A stretch of 64,000 bases of DNA from Streptomyces sp. NBC_00820 (lineage in GTDB: Bacteria; Actinomycetota; Actinomycetes; Streptomycetales; Streptomycetaceae): assembly GCF_036347055.1 (NCBI RefSeq), contig NZ_CP108882.1, forward strand, positions 7,366,001-7,430,000, in the 5' to 3' direction. This document shows positions 34,151-42,395 of this stretch, piece after piece; positions within the stretch are counted from its first letter, which is position 1; each line of letters starts with the position of its first letter. The position numbers were made by a program, and so were the translations under genes. The notes beneath the pieces were generated by a model that did no database searches, was not told the origin of the DNA, and saw only the letters and a program-made list of their open reading frames with translations.

Positions 34151-34294
34151 ACCACCCGGCGCGAGCGGCGGCGCGATCACCACGAGTCCGGCCGGCGACG
34201 GGAGTTGCCGCGGGGCGCGACAGGGCGCCCTGGGACCGGAGTCGCGGTGGGGCGCGGGGCGTAGTCTGCCGCCATGGTCGAACGGGGGAGCACC

Positions 34295-35185
34295 ATGAAC
34301 GGCACCGAACTCGCCGAGCGCTTCGAGGAGCACCGCGGCCATCTGCGCGCCGTGGCCTACCGGATGCTCGGCTCGCTCGCCGAGGCGGAGGACGCGGTGC
34401 AGGAGGCGTGGCTGCGGCTCGGCCGCGGCGACGCGGAGGAGATCAGGAACCTCGGCGGCTGGCTCACCACCGTCGTCGGACGGGTCTGCCTGGACATGCT
34501 CCGCTCGCGCGGCACGCGCCGCGAGGAGCCGATGGACGAGACGTTCGTCCCGGACCCGCTCGTCCGCCCGCTGCGGGCGACGGACCCGGAGCAGGAGGCC
34601 CTGGAGGCCGACTCGGTGGGACTCGCCCTCCTGGTCGTCCTGGAGACGCTGGAGCCCCCGGAGCGGCTGGCGTTCGTCCTGCACGACATGTTCGCCGTGC
34701 CGTTCGACGACATCGCCGCGATCCTGGAACGCACCTCCGCCGCGACCCGCCAACTCGCCAGCCGGGCCCGCCGCCGGGTGCGGGGCGCCGCCCCGGCGGC
34801 CGACCCCGACCTCGGCCGGCAGCGCCAGGTCGTCGGCGCTTTTCTGGCGGCCTCCCGCGCAGGTGACTTCGAGGCGCTGCTCGCCCTGCTCCACCCGGAC
34901 GTGGAGCTGCGCGCCGACGCGGGCTCGCTGGTGCGGGGAGCGGCCGCCTCCAAGTCCGTACGCGGGGCGCGGGCGGTGGCCGAACAGGCCTCGCTGTTCT
35001 CGGAGTTCGCCGGGTTCGCCCGGATCGCGCTGGTCAACGGCTCGGTCGGCGTGGTCACCGTCGTCGAGGGCAAGCCGTTCGCGGTCGCCGCGCTCACGGT
35101 CGCCGACGGCAGGATCACCAGCATGTACATCCTCGCCGACCCCGACCGGCTCGCCCGCCTCGGTCCGGCCGCGACGCAGGGGTGA
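34295..35185 (+). CDS. ECF sigma factor, ECF41/SigJ type with SnoaL-like tail
   Basis: A 296-residue sigma factor. Region 2 reads LRAVAYRMLGSLAEAEDAVQ then EAWLRL; region 4 is LEPPERLAFVLHDMFAVPFD then IAAILERTSAATRQLASRAR. A SnoaL/NTF2-like domain of about 110 residues follows (VVGAFLAASRAGDFEALLAL; LHPDVELRADAG) and ends in YILADPDRLARL, a variant of the ECF41 NPDKL motif. The ATG at 34295 is chosen because GGGGGAG lies upstream; one at 34274 is weaker. In ECF41 the tail acts as a built-in modulator in place of an anti-sigma factor. The usual partner (carboxymuconolactone-decarboxylase-like or oxidoreductase gene) is not adjacent. Confidence 0.9.
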   Translation: MNGTELAERFEEHRGHLRAVAYRMLGSLAEAEDAVQEAWLRLGRGDAEEIRNLGGWLTTVVGRVCLDMLRSRGTRREEPMDETFVPDPLVRPLRATDPEQEALEADSVGLALLVVLETLEPPERLAFVLHDMFAVPFDDIAAILERTSAATRQLASRARRRVRGAAPAADPDLGRQRQVVGAFLAASRAGDFEALLALLHPDVELRADAGSLVRGAAASKSVRGARAVAEQASLFSEFAGFARIALVNGSVGVVTVVEGKPFAVAALTVADGRITSMYILADPDRLARLGPAATQG

Positions 35186-35298
35186 GCGTGGCGGAGGAGT
35201 GAACGTGGCGGAGGGGTGAGCGCGCGGGTCGCTGCCCGCGCTCCGGCCCGGCGGACCTCGTCGTGCCGGCCAGCTCACCTGGTCAGTAGGGTGAGGGC

Positions 35299-36219
35299 AT
35301 GCTGGAACAGACCACCGAGGGCTCCGCGTTGCGGGGCGACTGCGCACAGTGCTTCGGACTGTGTTGCGTCGCCCTGCCCTTCGCGGCCTCCGCCGACTTC
35401 GCCGCCGACAAGCCCGCCGGCAAGCCCTGCCGGAACCTCCTCGGCGACCATCGCTGCGGCATCCACACCGAACTGCGCGCGAAGGGCTTCACCGGCTGCA
35501 CGGTCTACGACTGCTTCGGCGCGGGGCAGAAGGTCTCGCGGGTCACCTTCGGCGGGCAGGACTGGCGTACGGGTTTCGGTGAAGACGCCCGCCGGATGTT
35601 CGACGTGTTCCCGGTCGTCCGCCAACTCCACGAACTGCTCTGGTATTTGACCGAGGCCCTCGGACTCGACGCCGCCCGGCCCGTCCACCCCGGTCTGCGC
35701 GCGGCGCTGGAGAAGACCGAGCGGCTCACCCTCGGGACCCCCGAGGAACTGGCCGCGCTGGACGTGGCCGCCCACCGGCAGGAGGTCAACGTGCTGCTGC
35801 TGCGCACCAGCGAACTGGTCCGCGCCGCGGCAGCCGACGCCAGTGGCGGCAAGGACAAGGACAAGGGCAAGGGCAAGGGCAACGGCAGCGGCAAGGGAAA
35901 CGGGAAGGCCAAGGGGAAGGGCAAGGGCAAGAGCAAGGACCGGCGGGGCGCGGACCTGATCGGCGCCCGGCTCAGGGGCGCCGATCTGCGCGGGGCCACC
36001 CTGCGCGGTGCCTGCCTCATCGCCGCCGACCTCACCGGGGCCGACCTGCGCGACGCGGACATGATCGGTGCCGATCTGCGCGACACCGACCTGACGGACG
36101 CGGACCTCACCGGCGCCCTCTTCCTCACCCAGCCGCAGCTCAACGCGGCCCGTGGCAGCGCCGGAACGCGGCTCCCCGGGTCACTCACCCGCCCCGCGCA
36201 CTGGACAGCGCGCGGCTGA
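35299..36219 (+). CDS. Cys-cluster protein fused to pentapeptide repeats
   Basis: A 306-residue three-part protein. The N-terminus has a Cys-rich module (CAQCFGLCCVALPF; KPCRNLLGDHRCGIH; GCTVYDCFGAGQ), a YkgJ-like or other metal-binding pattern. A helical middle (FDVFPVVRQLHELLWYLTEA) follows. A Lys/Gly-only linker of about 30 residues (about 185-215) leads to a pentapeptide-repeat solenoid with A(D/N)LxG units (GADLIGARLRGADLRGATLR). The domain order is unusual. Its last 39 bp overlap the end of the convergent P450 gene. Function unknown; pentapeptide solenoids often mimic DNA or bind proteins such as gyrase. Confidence 0.83.
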   Translation: MLEQTTEGSALRGDCAQCFGLCCVALPFAASADFAADKPAGKPCRNLLGDHRCGIHTELRAKGFTGCTVYDCFGAGQKVSRVTFGGQDWRTGFGEDARRMFDVFPVVRQLHELLWYLTEALGLDAARPVHPGLRAALEKTERLTLGTPEELAALDVAAHRQEVNVLLLRTSELVRAAAADASGGKDKDKGKGKGNGSGKGNGKAKGKGKGKSKDRRGADLIGARLRGADLRGATLRGACLIAADLTGADLRDADMIGADLRDTDLTDADLTGALFLTQPQLNAARGSAGTRLPGSLTRPAHWTARG

Positions 36220-37761
36220 CCCGGAGCCTCGCCCCGAGCAGTCGTCCGCCACGGCCACCGGCGTCGTCACCGGCGCCGTGGGCGACGGCGCGGACGAGGG
36301 CATGGTGGGCGCGGGCGCGGGTCGCCGTTCCAGACCCAGCCGCAGCCCCTCCGGCATCACCGTCAGACGCTCGGTGACCCGGAGCCGGTAGCCGGGGTCG
36401 GGCCGCAGCTCGTAGCGGCGCAGCAGCAGCCCGAGCACGAGGGTCGCCTCGTGCAGCGCGAACTGGCGGCCGATGCATGCCCGGGCGCCGGTGCCGAACG
36501 GCTTGAAGGTGTGCGGAGCCCGGCCCCGTACGGCCTTGGCGTCGAACCGGTCCGGGTCGAAGCGCTCGGCGTCCTCGCCCCACACGTCCGGATCGCGGTG
36601 CAGCAACGGCAGCAGCACCAGCGCCCACGCGCCCCGGCGCATCGGATGCTCCCCGGCCAGCACCGTGTCCTGCCGGGCTTCCCGGGCGTAGGCGGGCGCG
36701 GTCGGCCACAGCCGCAGCGACTCGTCCAGCACCCGGCGCAGGTAGCGCAGCCTGGCGACCTGGTCGTATCCCGGATCCGGGGTGTCGCCCCAGACGCGGT
36801 CCACCTCGGCGCGGGCACGCGCGGCGACCTCCGGGTGCCGGGCGAGGTAGTGGAGGGCGAAGGAGAGCGCGCCCGAGGTGGTCTCGTGGCCGGCCACCAG
36901 GAAGGTGATCACCTGCTTGCGGACGTTCTCCGCCGACAGCCGCTCCCCGGTCTCGGGGTGGGCCGTCGCCAGCATGCGGTCCAGCAGGTCCCCGGTGCCG
37001 CCGCCGGCGTCGGCGCCCTGCCGTGCGGCCACGAGGTCGTCGACCGTGCGGTTGAGGTAGGCGATGTCCGCCTCGTTGCGCCGGGCCGCCCCGCGCAGCA
37101 GCAACGGGGCCAGCGGCGCGGGCACGCTGTTGCGGCGCTGTGCGTGGGTGAGGGTGCCCACCATCGCCGTCACGAAGGGATGCGGGCGGTCGCGCTCGAA
37201 GGAGCCGAAGTCGTGCCCGAACCCGGTGCGCGCGATCGTCTCCAGGGTCAGCTTCGTCATGTCCCCGGGCACGTCCACCGTGCGCCCGGCGGTCAGTTCG
37301 CCGTCCCAGTGGTCGGTCAGCCTCCCGGCGGCCTCCAGCATCATGCCGTGGTAGGTCTGCATGGCGTCCCGGCTGAACCCGGGCGCGAGGACGTCGTGCG
37401 CGAGCTGCCAGTTGGGCTCGTGGTTGTACGCCGTGAACAGCCCGTCCCCGACGACCGGCCGCAGGTTGGCGACCCCGAGGCCCACGTGCTTGGCGAACCG
37501 GGACTCGTCCGCGAGGTCGGCGGCGAGCCGCGCGCCCCACACGAACACGAACTCCTTGCCGAAGGCCCGGCGCCGGAATATCGGGCCCAGCTCGCGCCCG
37601 AAGCGCATCGAGTCCTGCAGGGGGGTGCGCCGGTCGACGCCCACCACGTCGCCGAGCAGCGGCAGCCGGTGTGCCGGACGCGGGATGCGGTGCAGCTCCG
37701 GCCATCCCTGCTCGGCGCTCCGGAACCCCTTCGGCAGTGCGGTCTGCGTCGTCTCCGCCAT
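36181..37761 (-). CDS. Stand-alone cytochrome P450, CYP102-like
   Basis: A 526-residue P450. I-helix FLVAGHETTSGALSF (about 288-302), ExxR near DESLRLWPTAPAYAR, and heme loop FKPFGTGARACIGRQFALHE with thiolate Cys429. These motifs and the surrounding sequence closely follow the P450 domain of the BM3-like fusion at 45 kb, but there is no reductase domain; instead the C-terminus is a Pro/Ala/Ser tail of about 45 residues. The CYP102 family hydroxylates fatty acids. The ATG at 37761 has GGGAG upstream. A divergent TetR gene probably controls it. Confidence 0.92.
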   Translation of the reverse strand: MAETTQTALPKGFRSAEQGWPELHRIPRPAHRLPLLGDVVGVDRRTPLQDSMRFGRELGPIFRRRAFGKEFVFVWGARLAADLADESRFAKHVGLGVANLRPVVGDGLFTAYNHEPNWQLAHDVLAPGFSRDAMQTYHGMMLEAAGRLTDHWDGELTAGRTVDVPGDMTKLTLETIARTGFGHDFGSFERDRPHPFVTAMVGTLTHAQRRNSVPAPLAPLLLRGAARRNEADIAYLNRTVDDLVAARQGADAGGGTGDLLDRMLATAHPETGERLSAENVRKQVITFLVAGHETTSGALSFALHYLARHPEVAARARAEVDRVWGDTPDPGYDQVARLRYLRRVLDESLRLWPTAPAYAREARQDTVLAGEHPMRRGAWALVLLPLLHRDPDVWGEDAERFDPDRFDAKAVRGRAPHTFKPFGTGARACIGRQFALHEATLVLGLLLRRYELRPDPGYRLRVTERLTVMPEGLRLGLERRPAPAPTMPSSAPSPTAPVTTPVAVADDCSGRGSGSAARCPVRGAGE

Positions 37762-37798
37762 GACGCGATCTCCCTTGATCCAGCGGGCGGTTGTGCTT

Positions 37799-37820
37799 GT
37801 GCGCGCACGTGTTGTACGTG
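37799..37820. promoter_or_regulatory. Candidate TetR operator between P450 and tetR
   Basis: Two overlapping dyads: GTGCGCGCAC (37799-37808, perfect palindrome) and CACGT-GTTGT-ACGTG (37806-37820). They lie 38 bp upstream of the P450 start and about 60 bp before the TetR start, a usual position for an operator serving both genes. Confidence 0.55.
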
Positions 37821-37880
37821 AGTTCAATAGCGCTCCCAGTCTGGTCCGCTCGCTGAATCGGCGTCAAGTAAAGTGGCGGC

Positions 37881-38486
37881 ATGCCCGCGAACCAGGGGGA
37901 ACGCGCCCGGCGCAGACTCAGCACCCAGGAGCGGCGCGAGCAACTGCTCACGGTCGGGGCGAGGCTGTTCTCGGAGAGCCCGTACGACGAGGTGTGGATC
38001 GAGCAGGTCGCCGAGATCGCGGGGGTCTCCCGCGGGCTGCTGTACCACTACTTCCCGAACAAGCGGGACTTCTTCGCGGCGGTCGTGGAGCGCGAGAGCG
38101 AGCGGATGCTGCGGATGACGGCCGCCGTGCCCGGCGTCCCGGTGCGCGAGCAGCTCACCGCCGGCCTCGACACCTACCTCGGCTACGTCCAGGCCCACGC
38201 CCACGGCTTCCGCGCCTTCCACCGTGCCGACGCGGCCGGGGACCAGGCGGTGCGCCGCGTCTACCGGCGGGCCCTCGCCGCCCAGGAGCAGCAGATCCTC
38301 GCCGCACTGGCGGCCGACCCCGAGTTCGGGCCCGTCCTCGACACCGCCCCGCATGTGCGGATGGCCGTGCGCGGCTGGCTCGCCTTCACCACCGCCGTCT
38401 GCCTGGAGTGGCTGCGCGACGGTGAGCTGACACGGGAGCAGGTCCGGGATCTGTGTGCCCGCGCGCTGCTGGGCGTCATCGCCTGA
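37881..38486 (+). CDS. TetR-family regulator
   Basis: A 201-residue TetR protein. The DNA-binding part is EQLLTVGARLFSESPYDEVW followed by VAEIAGVSRGLLYHYFPNKR (about residues 20-63). The ligand domain contains LDTYLGYVQAHAHGFRAFHR, a pattern seen in actinobacterial TetR proteins next to P450 or fatty-acid genes. Start ATG at 37881. It is divergent from the CYP102-like P450 across a 119 bp region with dyads and is its probable repressor; the inducer is likely a hydrophobic acid, as in BM3R1-type control of CYP102 enzymes (inference). Confidence 0.9.
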   Translation: MPANQGERARRRLSTQERREQLLTVGARLFSESPYDEVWIEQVAEIAGVSRGLLYHYFPNKRDFFAAVVERESERMLRMTAAVPGVPVREQLTAGLDTYLGYVQAHAHGFRAFHRADAAGDQAVRRVYRRALAAQEQQILAALAADPEFGPVLDTAPHVRMAVRGWLAFTTAVCLEWLRDGELTREQVRDLCARALLGVIA

Positions 38487-38531
38487 GTCCTTCCGTCGCC
38501 TGAGTCCTTCCGTCGTCCGAGTCCTTCCATC
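38481..38531 (+). repeat. Three tandem 17-bp repeats at the tetR stop
   Basis: GCCTGAGTCCTTCCGTC occurs twice exactly (38481-38497, 38498-38514) followed by a variant GTCCGAGTCCTTCCATC (38515-38531). The tetR stop codon TGA is inside the first unit. Copy number may differ between strains. Confidence 0.8.
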
Positions 38532-38543
38532 GGCGGGGTGTGG

Positions 38544-38589
38544 TTGGCGTGCGCCCGGATCTTCGATAGGTTAGGCAAGGCTTACCTAA
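38544..38589 (+). promoter_or_regulatory. Iron-regulated promoter with DmdR/IdeR-type iron box
   Basis: TTGGCG (38544-38549) and TAGGTT (38567-38572) are -35 and -10 boxes with 17 bp spacing. The 19 bp TTAGGCAAGGCTTACCTAA (38571-38589) overlaps the -10 and the start region and matches the iron-box consensus TTAGGTTAGGCTAACCTAA at 16 of 19 positions. Repression by Fe-loaded DmdR1 is expected. AAGGAG, the ribosome site of the next gene, begins at the box's end. Confidence 0.85.
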
Positions 38590-38601
38590 GGAGAGTACGG
38601 G

Positions 38602-39339
38602 ATGGGTGACGGGATGGGTGACACGCGGGACTGGGCGGCCGGCCCCGGCGCGGCGGAACGGGCACGGTCCGTGCTCGCCGCCGCCTGGTCGTGCGGGGTG
38701 AGCGCCGGCGGCGCGAGCGAGGAGTACGTCGGCGCGCACACCGTGACCGAGGGCGGCGGGGTACTGCTGGAGGTGCCCGAGGACAGCACCCTGTATGCCG
38801 CCGCGCTCTGTGCCCCGCGCGGGGAGCCCTCGGCCGTGCTGGAGTTCGCCGACGTGGCTCCGGTCCCGGTGCGCAACCGCATCCGCGCCCGGCTGTCGCT
38901 GGCCGGCTGGTTCGCCCCGGCCGAAGGCCCGCTGCTCTTCCGGCCCACGCGCGTGGTGCTGTGGCAGAGCTCCGGGGCCGTCCTCGTCGGCCTCGACGAG
39001 TTCGCCGCCGCCCGGCCCGACCCGCTCGCCGGCGCGGAGGCCCACCTGCTGACCCATCTCGCCGACGCCCACCCGGACGCAGTCGAGCGGCTCACCCGGC
39101 TCGTACGGCCCGAGAGCCTGCACGCCGCGACCCGCGTGGTGCCCCTCGCCGTGGACCGCCACGGCCTCACCCTGCGCATCGAACGCACCCGCGCCCACGG
39201 CGACGTACGCCTGCCGTTCCACGCGCCCGCCGACGCCGTCACGCAGCTCACCGAACGCATGCACACCCTGCTCACCCAGGCGAGCGTCGCGGCCTGCCCG
39301 CGCGCACTGCAGTGGCAGCGCGCCGACGGCGAGGGCTGA
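38602..39339 (+). CDS. DUF2470 domain protein, iron-regulated
   Basis: A 245-residue protein with a split-barrel-like N-terminal half (EYVGAHTVTEGGGVLLEVPE; VRNRIRARLSLAGWFAP) and a C-terminal DUF2470 domain (AEAHLLTHLADAHPDAVERL; RLPFHAPADAVTQLTERMHT). DUF2470 occurs at the end of HugZ-type heme oxygenases and in heme-related flavoprotein-fold proteins. Start ATG at 38602 with AAGGAG 8 nt upstream. The iron box in its promoter supports a role in iron or heme homeostasis. It is a single-gene unit ended by a hairpin. Confidence 0.87.
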   Translation: MGDGMGDTRDWAAGPGAAERARSVLAAAWSCGVSAGGASEEYVGAHTVTEGGGVLLEVPEDSTLYAAALCAPRGEPSAVLEFADVAPVPVRNRIRARLSLAGWFAPAEGPLLFRPTRVVLWQSSGAVLVGLDEFAAARPDPLAGAEAHLLTHLADAHPDAVERLTRLVRPESLHAATRVVPLAVDRHGLTLRIERTRAHGDVRLPFHAPADAVTQLTERMHTLLTQASVAACPRALQWQRADGEG

Positions 39340-39341
39340 GG

Positions 39342-39370
39342 CGAACCGCGCGCCGGACGGGCGCGGTTCG
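39342..39370. terminator. Terminator hairpin after the DUF2470 gene
   Basis: CGAACCGCGC (39342-39351) pairs with GCGCGGTTCG (39361-39370), 9-nt loop. It begins 2 nt after the stop codon, and also faces the convergent lactonase gene about 100 bp away. Confidence 0.7.
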
Positions 39371-39473
39371 GCGGCACCGGCGCCCACGCGGCGGACCCCG
39401 ACTCGCCGGAGGCGGCCGAGTCCTGAGAGCGCGGGCCGATACCGCAGGCCGATGCCGTCGGCCGCCCCGCGTC

Positions 39474-40826
39474 CTACAGCGGCAGCGCGCAGACGGCGAC
39501 GGGGGCCGGGAACGGCTCCCCGGCCAGGCGCAGTTCACCGGTTCCGGGGTGCACGTGGAAGACGCTGACCGTGCTGGAGCGCTGGTTGGCAGCGAACAGC
39601 AGCCGGCCGTCCGGGGAGAGGGCGATCTGCCGGGGGAAGTCGCCGGCCACCGGCACCGTGCCGAGGAGCCGCAGCCGCGCCCCGCCGGCCTCGACGGCGT
39701 ACCGCGCGACGCTGTTGTGGCCGCGATTGGCCAGGAAGGCGTACGAGCCGTCCGCCGTCACCACGAACTGCGCGGGGTAGTTGGTGACCGAACCCGAGCC
39801 TGAACCTGTGCCCGATCCGGAACCGGTGCCCGAGCCCGTGGGCTGTGGGTCGCCGATCGTCAGGCGGCCCGTGGGGGTGTCGTAGGCGCACACCGCGACC
39901 GTGTCGTCCACCTCGTTGGCCAGGTAGGCGTACCGGCCGCCCGGGTGGAAGGTCAGATGGCGCGGGCCCGCCCCGGGCCGCGTGTGCGCCCGGGCCACCT
40001 CGGTGAGCGTGCCCTTGGAGGTGTCGAGGCGGTACGTGTAGACGGTGTCGGTGCCGAGGTCGACGGCGAGGACGTGACCGCCGTCGGGGCTGGTGAGGAC
40101 CTGGTGCGCGTGCGGGCCTTGCTGACCCGGGCCCGGTGCGGGGGTGGCGTGAGTGACGAGGTCGGCGCGCTCGCCGAGTGCGCCCGAGGTGTCGATGGGG
40201 TGCACGGCGACACTGCCCGACTGGTAGTTCGCGCTCAGCAGCCAGCGACCCCCGGGGTGCACCGACAGATGGCAGGGGGCCGCGCCGCCCGTGCTCCGGG
40301 CCCCGAGGACCCGTCCGTCCGCGAGGCGCACGGCGCTGACCTCACCGTCCTGGCGTTCGTCCACCGCGTACAGGGTGCGGCCGTCCGGGTGCCGCGCGAG
40401 GTACGACGGGTCGGGGACCCTTGCGAGCGTCCCCGAGCCGGTGATCCGCCCCGTCACCGGGTCGTACGACGCCCGTCCGACACCGGCGCCACCGCCCTCG
40501 GCGGAGGTGTAGGTGCCGAGGAGGAGCGGCCTGGGCCTGCCGGGCCCGCGGGGCGTGCGGGCCGTGGCCCGCCGGTCCGCGGGCGGGGGCGTGCTGCCTG
40601 CCGGGGGTGCTTCGCCGTCCGGCGGCGACGCCGGCGCGGGGACGGCCAGCACGGCCGCCGCGCCCGCGACGGCACCGGCGAACCGGCGCCGGGTCCAGCC
40701 TCCCTGTGACGCCTGTGATGCCCGTGACGCCTGTGACGTCCGGTCCGGCTCGGTCGGTCGGTCCGGCCGTGCGTCCGTGTCCATGCCGTACCCCAGGTCG
40801 TCGGTTGCCTCGGTCGTGACAGCCAC
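39474..40826 (-). CDS. Exported lactonase-family beta-propeller (Tat signal)
   Basis: Up to 450 residues (GTG at 40826; an ATG at 40784 is also possible). A twin-arginine motif (GGWTRRRFAGAVAGAAAVLA, about 43-62) directs folded export. The seven-bladed propeller of the 6-phosphogluconolactonase-like family follows: LLLGTYTSAEGGG, PSYLARHPDGRTLYAVDE, QGPHAHQVLTSPDGGHVLAV, RHLTFHPGGRYAYLANEV, RQIALSPDGRLLFAANQR. A Gly/Ser/Thr insert (SGTGSGSGTGSGSGS) lies in a late loop. Tat export makes a role in the pentose pathway unlikely; hydrolysis of extracellular lactones is a plausible alternative. Confidence 0.85.
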   Translation of the reverse strand: MAVTTEATDDLGYGMDTDARPDRPTEPDRTSQASRASQASQGGWTRRRFAGAVAGAAAVLAVPAPASPPDGEAPPAGSTPPPADRRATARTPRGPGRPRPLLLGTYTSAEGGGAGVGRASYDPVTGRITGSGTLARVPDPSYLARHPDGRTLYAVDERQDGEVSAVRLADGRVLGARSTGGAAPCHLSVHPGGRWLLSANYQSGSVAVHPIDTSGALGERADLVTHATPAPGPGQQGPHAHQVLTSPDGGHVLAVDLGTDTVYTYRLDTSKGTLTEVARAHTRPGAGPRHLTFHPGGRYAYLANEVDDTVAVCAYDTPTGRLTIGDPQPTGSGTGSGSGTGSGSGSVTNYPAQFVVTADGSYAFLANRGHNSVARYAVEAGGARLRLLGTVPVAGDFPRQIALSPDGRLLFAANQRSSTVSVFHVHPGTGELRLAGEPFPAPVAVCALPL

Positions 40827-40890
40827 CTTGGCGTGGACCCGGTGCGAAACGCAAAAACGGCCGACGGCGTCGCACGGAACGCAACGCCCC

Positions 40891-40972
40891 GCCGTCCCGC
40901 GTACGGCCGTCCCGTGTACGGCAATCCCGCGTACGGCTGTCCCGCGTACGGCCGTCCCGCGTACGGCCGTCC
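40891..40972. repeat. 15-bp tandem repeat array between divergently spaced genes
   Basis: Five complete copies of GCCGTCCCGCGTACG with small variants (40891-40965) plus a partial sixth. It lies between the lactonase start and the end of the FUSC gene, overlapping neither beyond the margin. Each unit contains CGCGTACG, itself palindromic. Possible roles are a terminator-like structure or a protein-binding array; it may also be merely slippage-derived. Confidence 0.8.
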
Positions 40973-40976
40973 GGCC

Positions 40977-42230
40977 TCACGATGAGTCCTCGTCGAATTT
41001 GGTGCGCTCCCGCCACAGTTCGTCCTGGACGCCGAGGCGCTCGCGCAGCCGCTGCAGCCAGGGCAGCTTCGCGCGCTGCCCCCGGGACACCCGGTCCAGC
41101 TCCTCCAGCAGACGACTGGTGCGGTGCTCGGTGTCGAGTTCGTCGATGATCCGGTCCACCTCGGTCAGCACCGCGCCCAGCAGCTGCCAGTTCTCCCCGT
41201 CCTCGCGGACCTGCTCCCTGAGCAGCTCGGCCAGCCGGTCGCGGGTGCCCGCGGCGGTGTGCAGCTCGGCGGCGAGCCGGGCCTCGGCGGACTCGGCGTT
41301 CTCGCTCAGGTGGGTGGTCACCAGCACCGCGAAACTGACCACCGCGTCGGCGATCTCGGACAGCAGCTGCTCCACGATGACGCCGGCCCGTGCCGGGAAC
41401 AGCTGCTCCGACCCGCGGGCCTTCGCCAGGTCCGTGAAGGTGCGGGCGAGCACCCGCAGCACGACCGTGCAGATCTCCAGCGTGTCCAGGCCGGTGCGCA
41501 GCACCACCCGGTGCAGCAGGCCCTCCTTGACCCGCGGGTTGAGCCGCAGACTGTCTTCGGCCTGCCGCAGCGCCGCGTCCACCTGGACGATGTCGTGGTC
41601 CAGCCGGCGTGCCTCGTGCAGCCGTTCGGCCGCCAGTTGCCAGGGAACGCGGTCGGCGGCCTCCTCACCCATCCGCAGCATGAACTGCCGCAGCCGGCGC
41701 GCCAGGTCCTCGATGGACTGGCCGGCCTCGTCCAGCCAGACCGGGGGTGGCAGCAGCAGGTTGCAGGCCATCCCCACGATCGCGCCGATCAGCGTCTCCA
41801 CGATCCGCGCCCAGGCGGTGAACCCCACGGTGGTCACGCCGAGCACCAGCATGGCGCTGATCGCCACCTCGGCCACGTACTCGTCGACCCGGACCAGATG
41901 TCCCACGGTCAGAGCGGCCACGATCAGCAGTGCCAGGCTCCACCAGGTCAGCCCCACCAGCAGACTGAAGGCGATGGCGACCAGCACACCGGCCACCACC
42001 GAGCCCACCCTGCGGACGCCGTTCGTGAGCGTGGCGTAGAAGGTGACCTGGACGACCAGCAGGGCGGTGAGGGGCGCGGTCAGCGGGGCCGGCTCCGGGC
42101 TGAGGCGCAGCGCGATGACGTAGGCGATCGTCGCCGCGGTGGCCGACCGCAGCGTCTGTACGACCACCGGCTCCCCGCTGCGCTCCAGCAGGCGCCGCAG
42201 TCTCTCCGTCCACTTCTGTACGTCAGGCAT
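40977..42230 (-). CDS. FUSC/aromatic acid exporter-family membrane protein
   Basis: A 417-residue protein. The N-terminal half has about six membrane helices (LRSATAATIAYVIALRLSPE; LTALLVVQVTFYATLTNGVR; VLVAIAFSLLVGLTWWSLAL). The family loop TLTNGVRRVGSVVAGVLVA matches ArAE/FUSC exporters. The C-terminal half is a long helical cytoplasmic domain with coiled-coil-like heptads (LDHDIVQVDAALRQAEDSL; LLREQVREDGENWQLLGAVL). Such proteins export aromatic carboxylic acids or related toxic anions. Start ATG at 42230. The gene appears single. Confidence 0.87.
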   Translation of the reverse strand: MPDVQKWTERLRRLLERSGEPVVVQTLRSATAATIAYVIALRLSPEPAPLTAPLTALLVVQVTFYATLTNGVRRVGSVVAGVLVAIAFSLLVGLTWWSLALLIVAALTVGHLVRVDEYVAEVAISAMLVLGVTTVGFTAWARIVETLIGAIVGMACNLLLPPPVWLDEAGQSIEDLARRLRQFMLRMGEEAADRVPWQLAAERLHEARRLDHDIVQVDAALRQAEDSLRLNPRVKEGLLHRVVLRTGLDTLEICTVVLRVLARTFTDLAKARGSEQLFPARAGVIVEQLLSEIADAVVSFAVLVTTHLSENAESAEARLAAELHTAAGTRDRLAELLREQVREDGENWQLLGAVLTEVDRIIDELDTEHRTSRLLEELDRVSRGQRAKLPWLQRLRERLGVQDELWRERTKFDEDSS

Positions 42231-42395
42231 CCCTTGGCCTGTTCCCGTTCCGGGCTCCCGTCGAACGAGGCCGATCGAGCACTGGACCGGTACCTGCCCG
42301 GCTGAGGTGAGGGGCCGAGCAGCGGCGGCCGTCGGCCCTGCGGTCGCGGCCGGCCGCTGCGGCGGAGGCGGCCGCCGGTGGCGTGTCTCAGACCC

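Noticed and set aside
32318..35347. A 1,009-codon minus-strand frame across the hydrolase and sigma-factor genes.
   Set aside because: It is antisense to two clear genes and its translation is low-complexity; it only gains meaning where it overlaps other reading of lutA.
40891..40972. CRISPR array.
   Set aside because: Units are 15 bp, contiguous and without spacers, and there are no cas genes.
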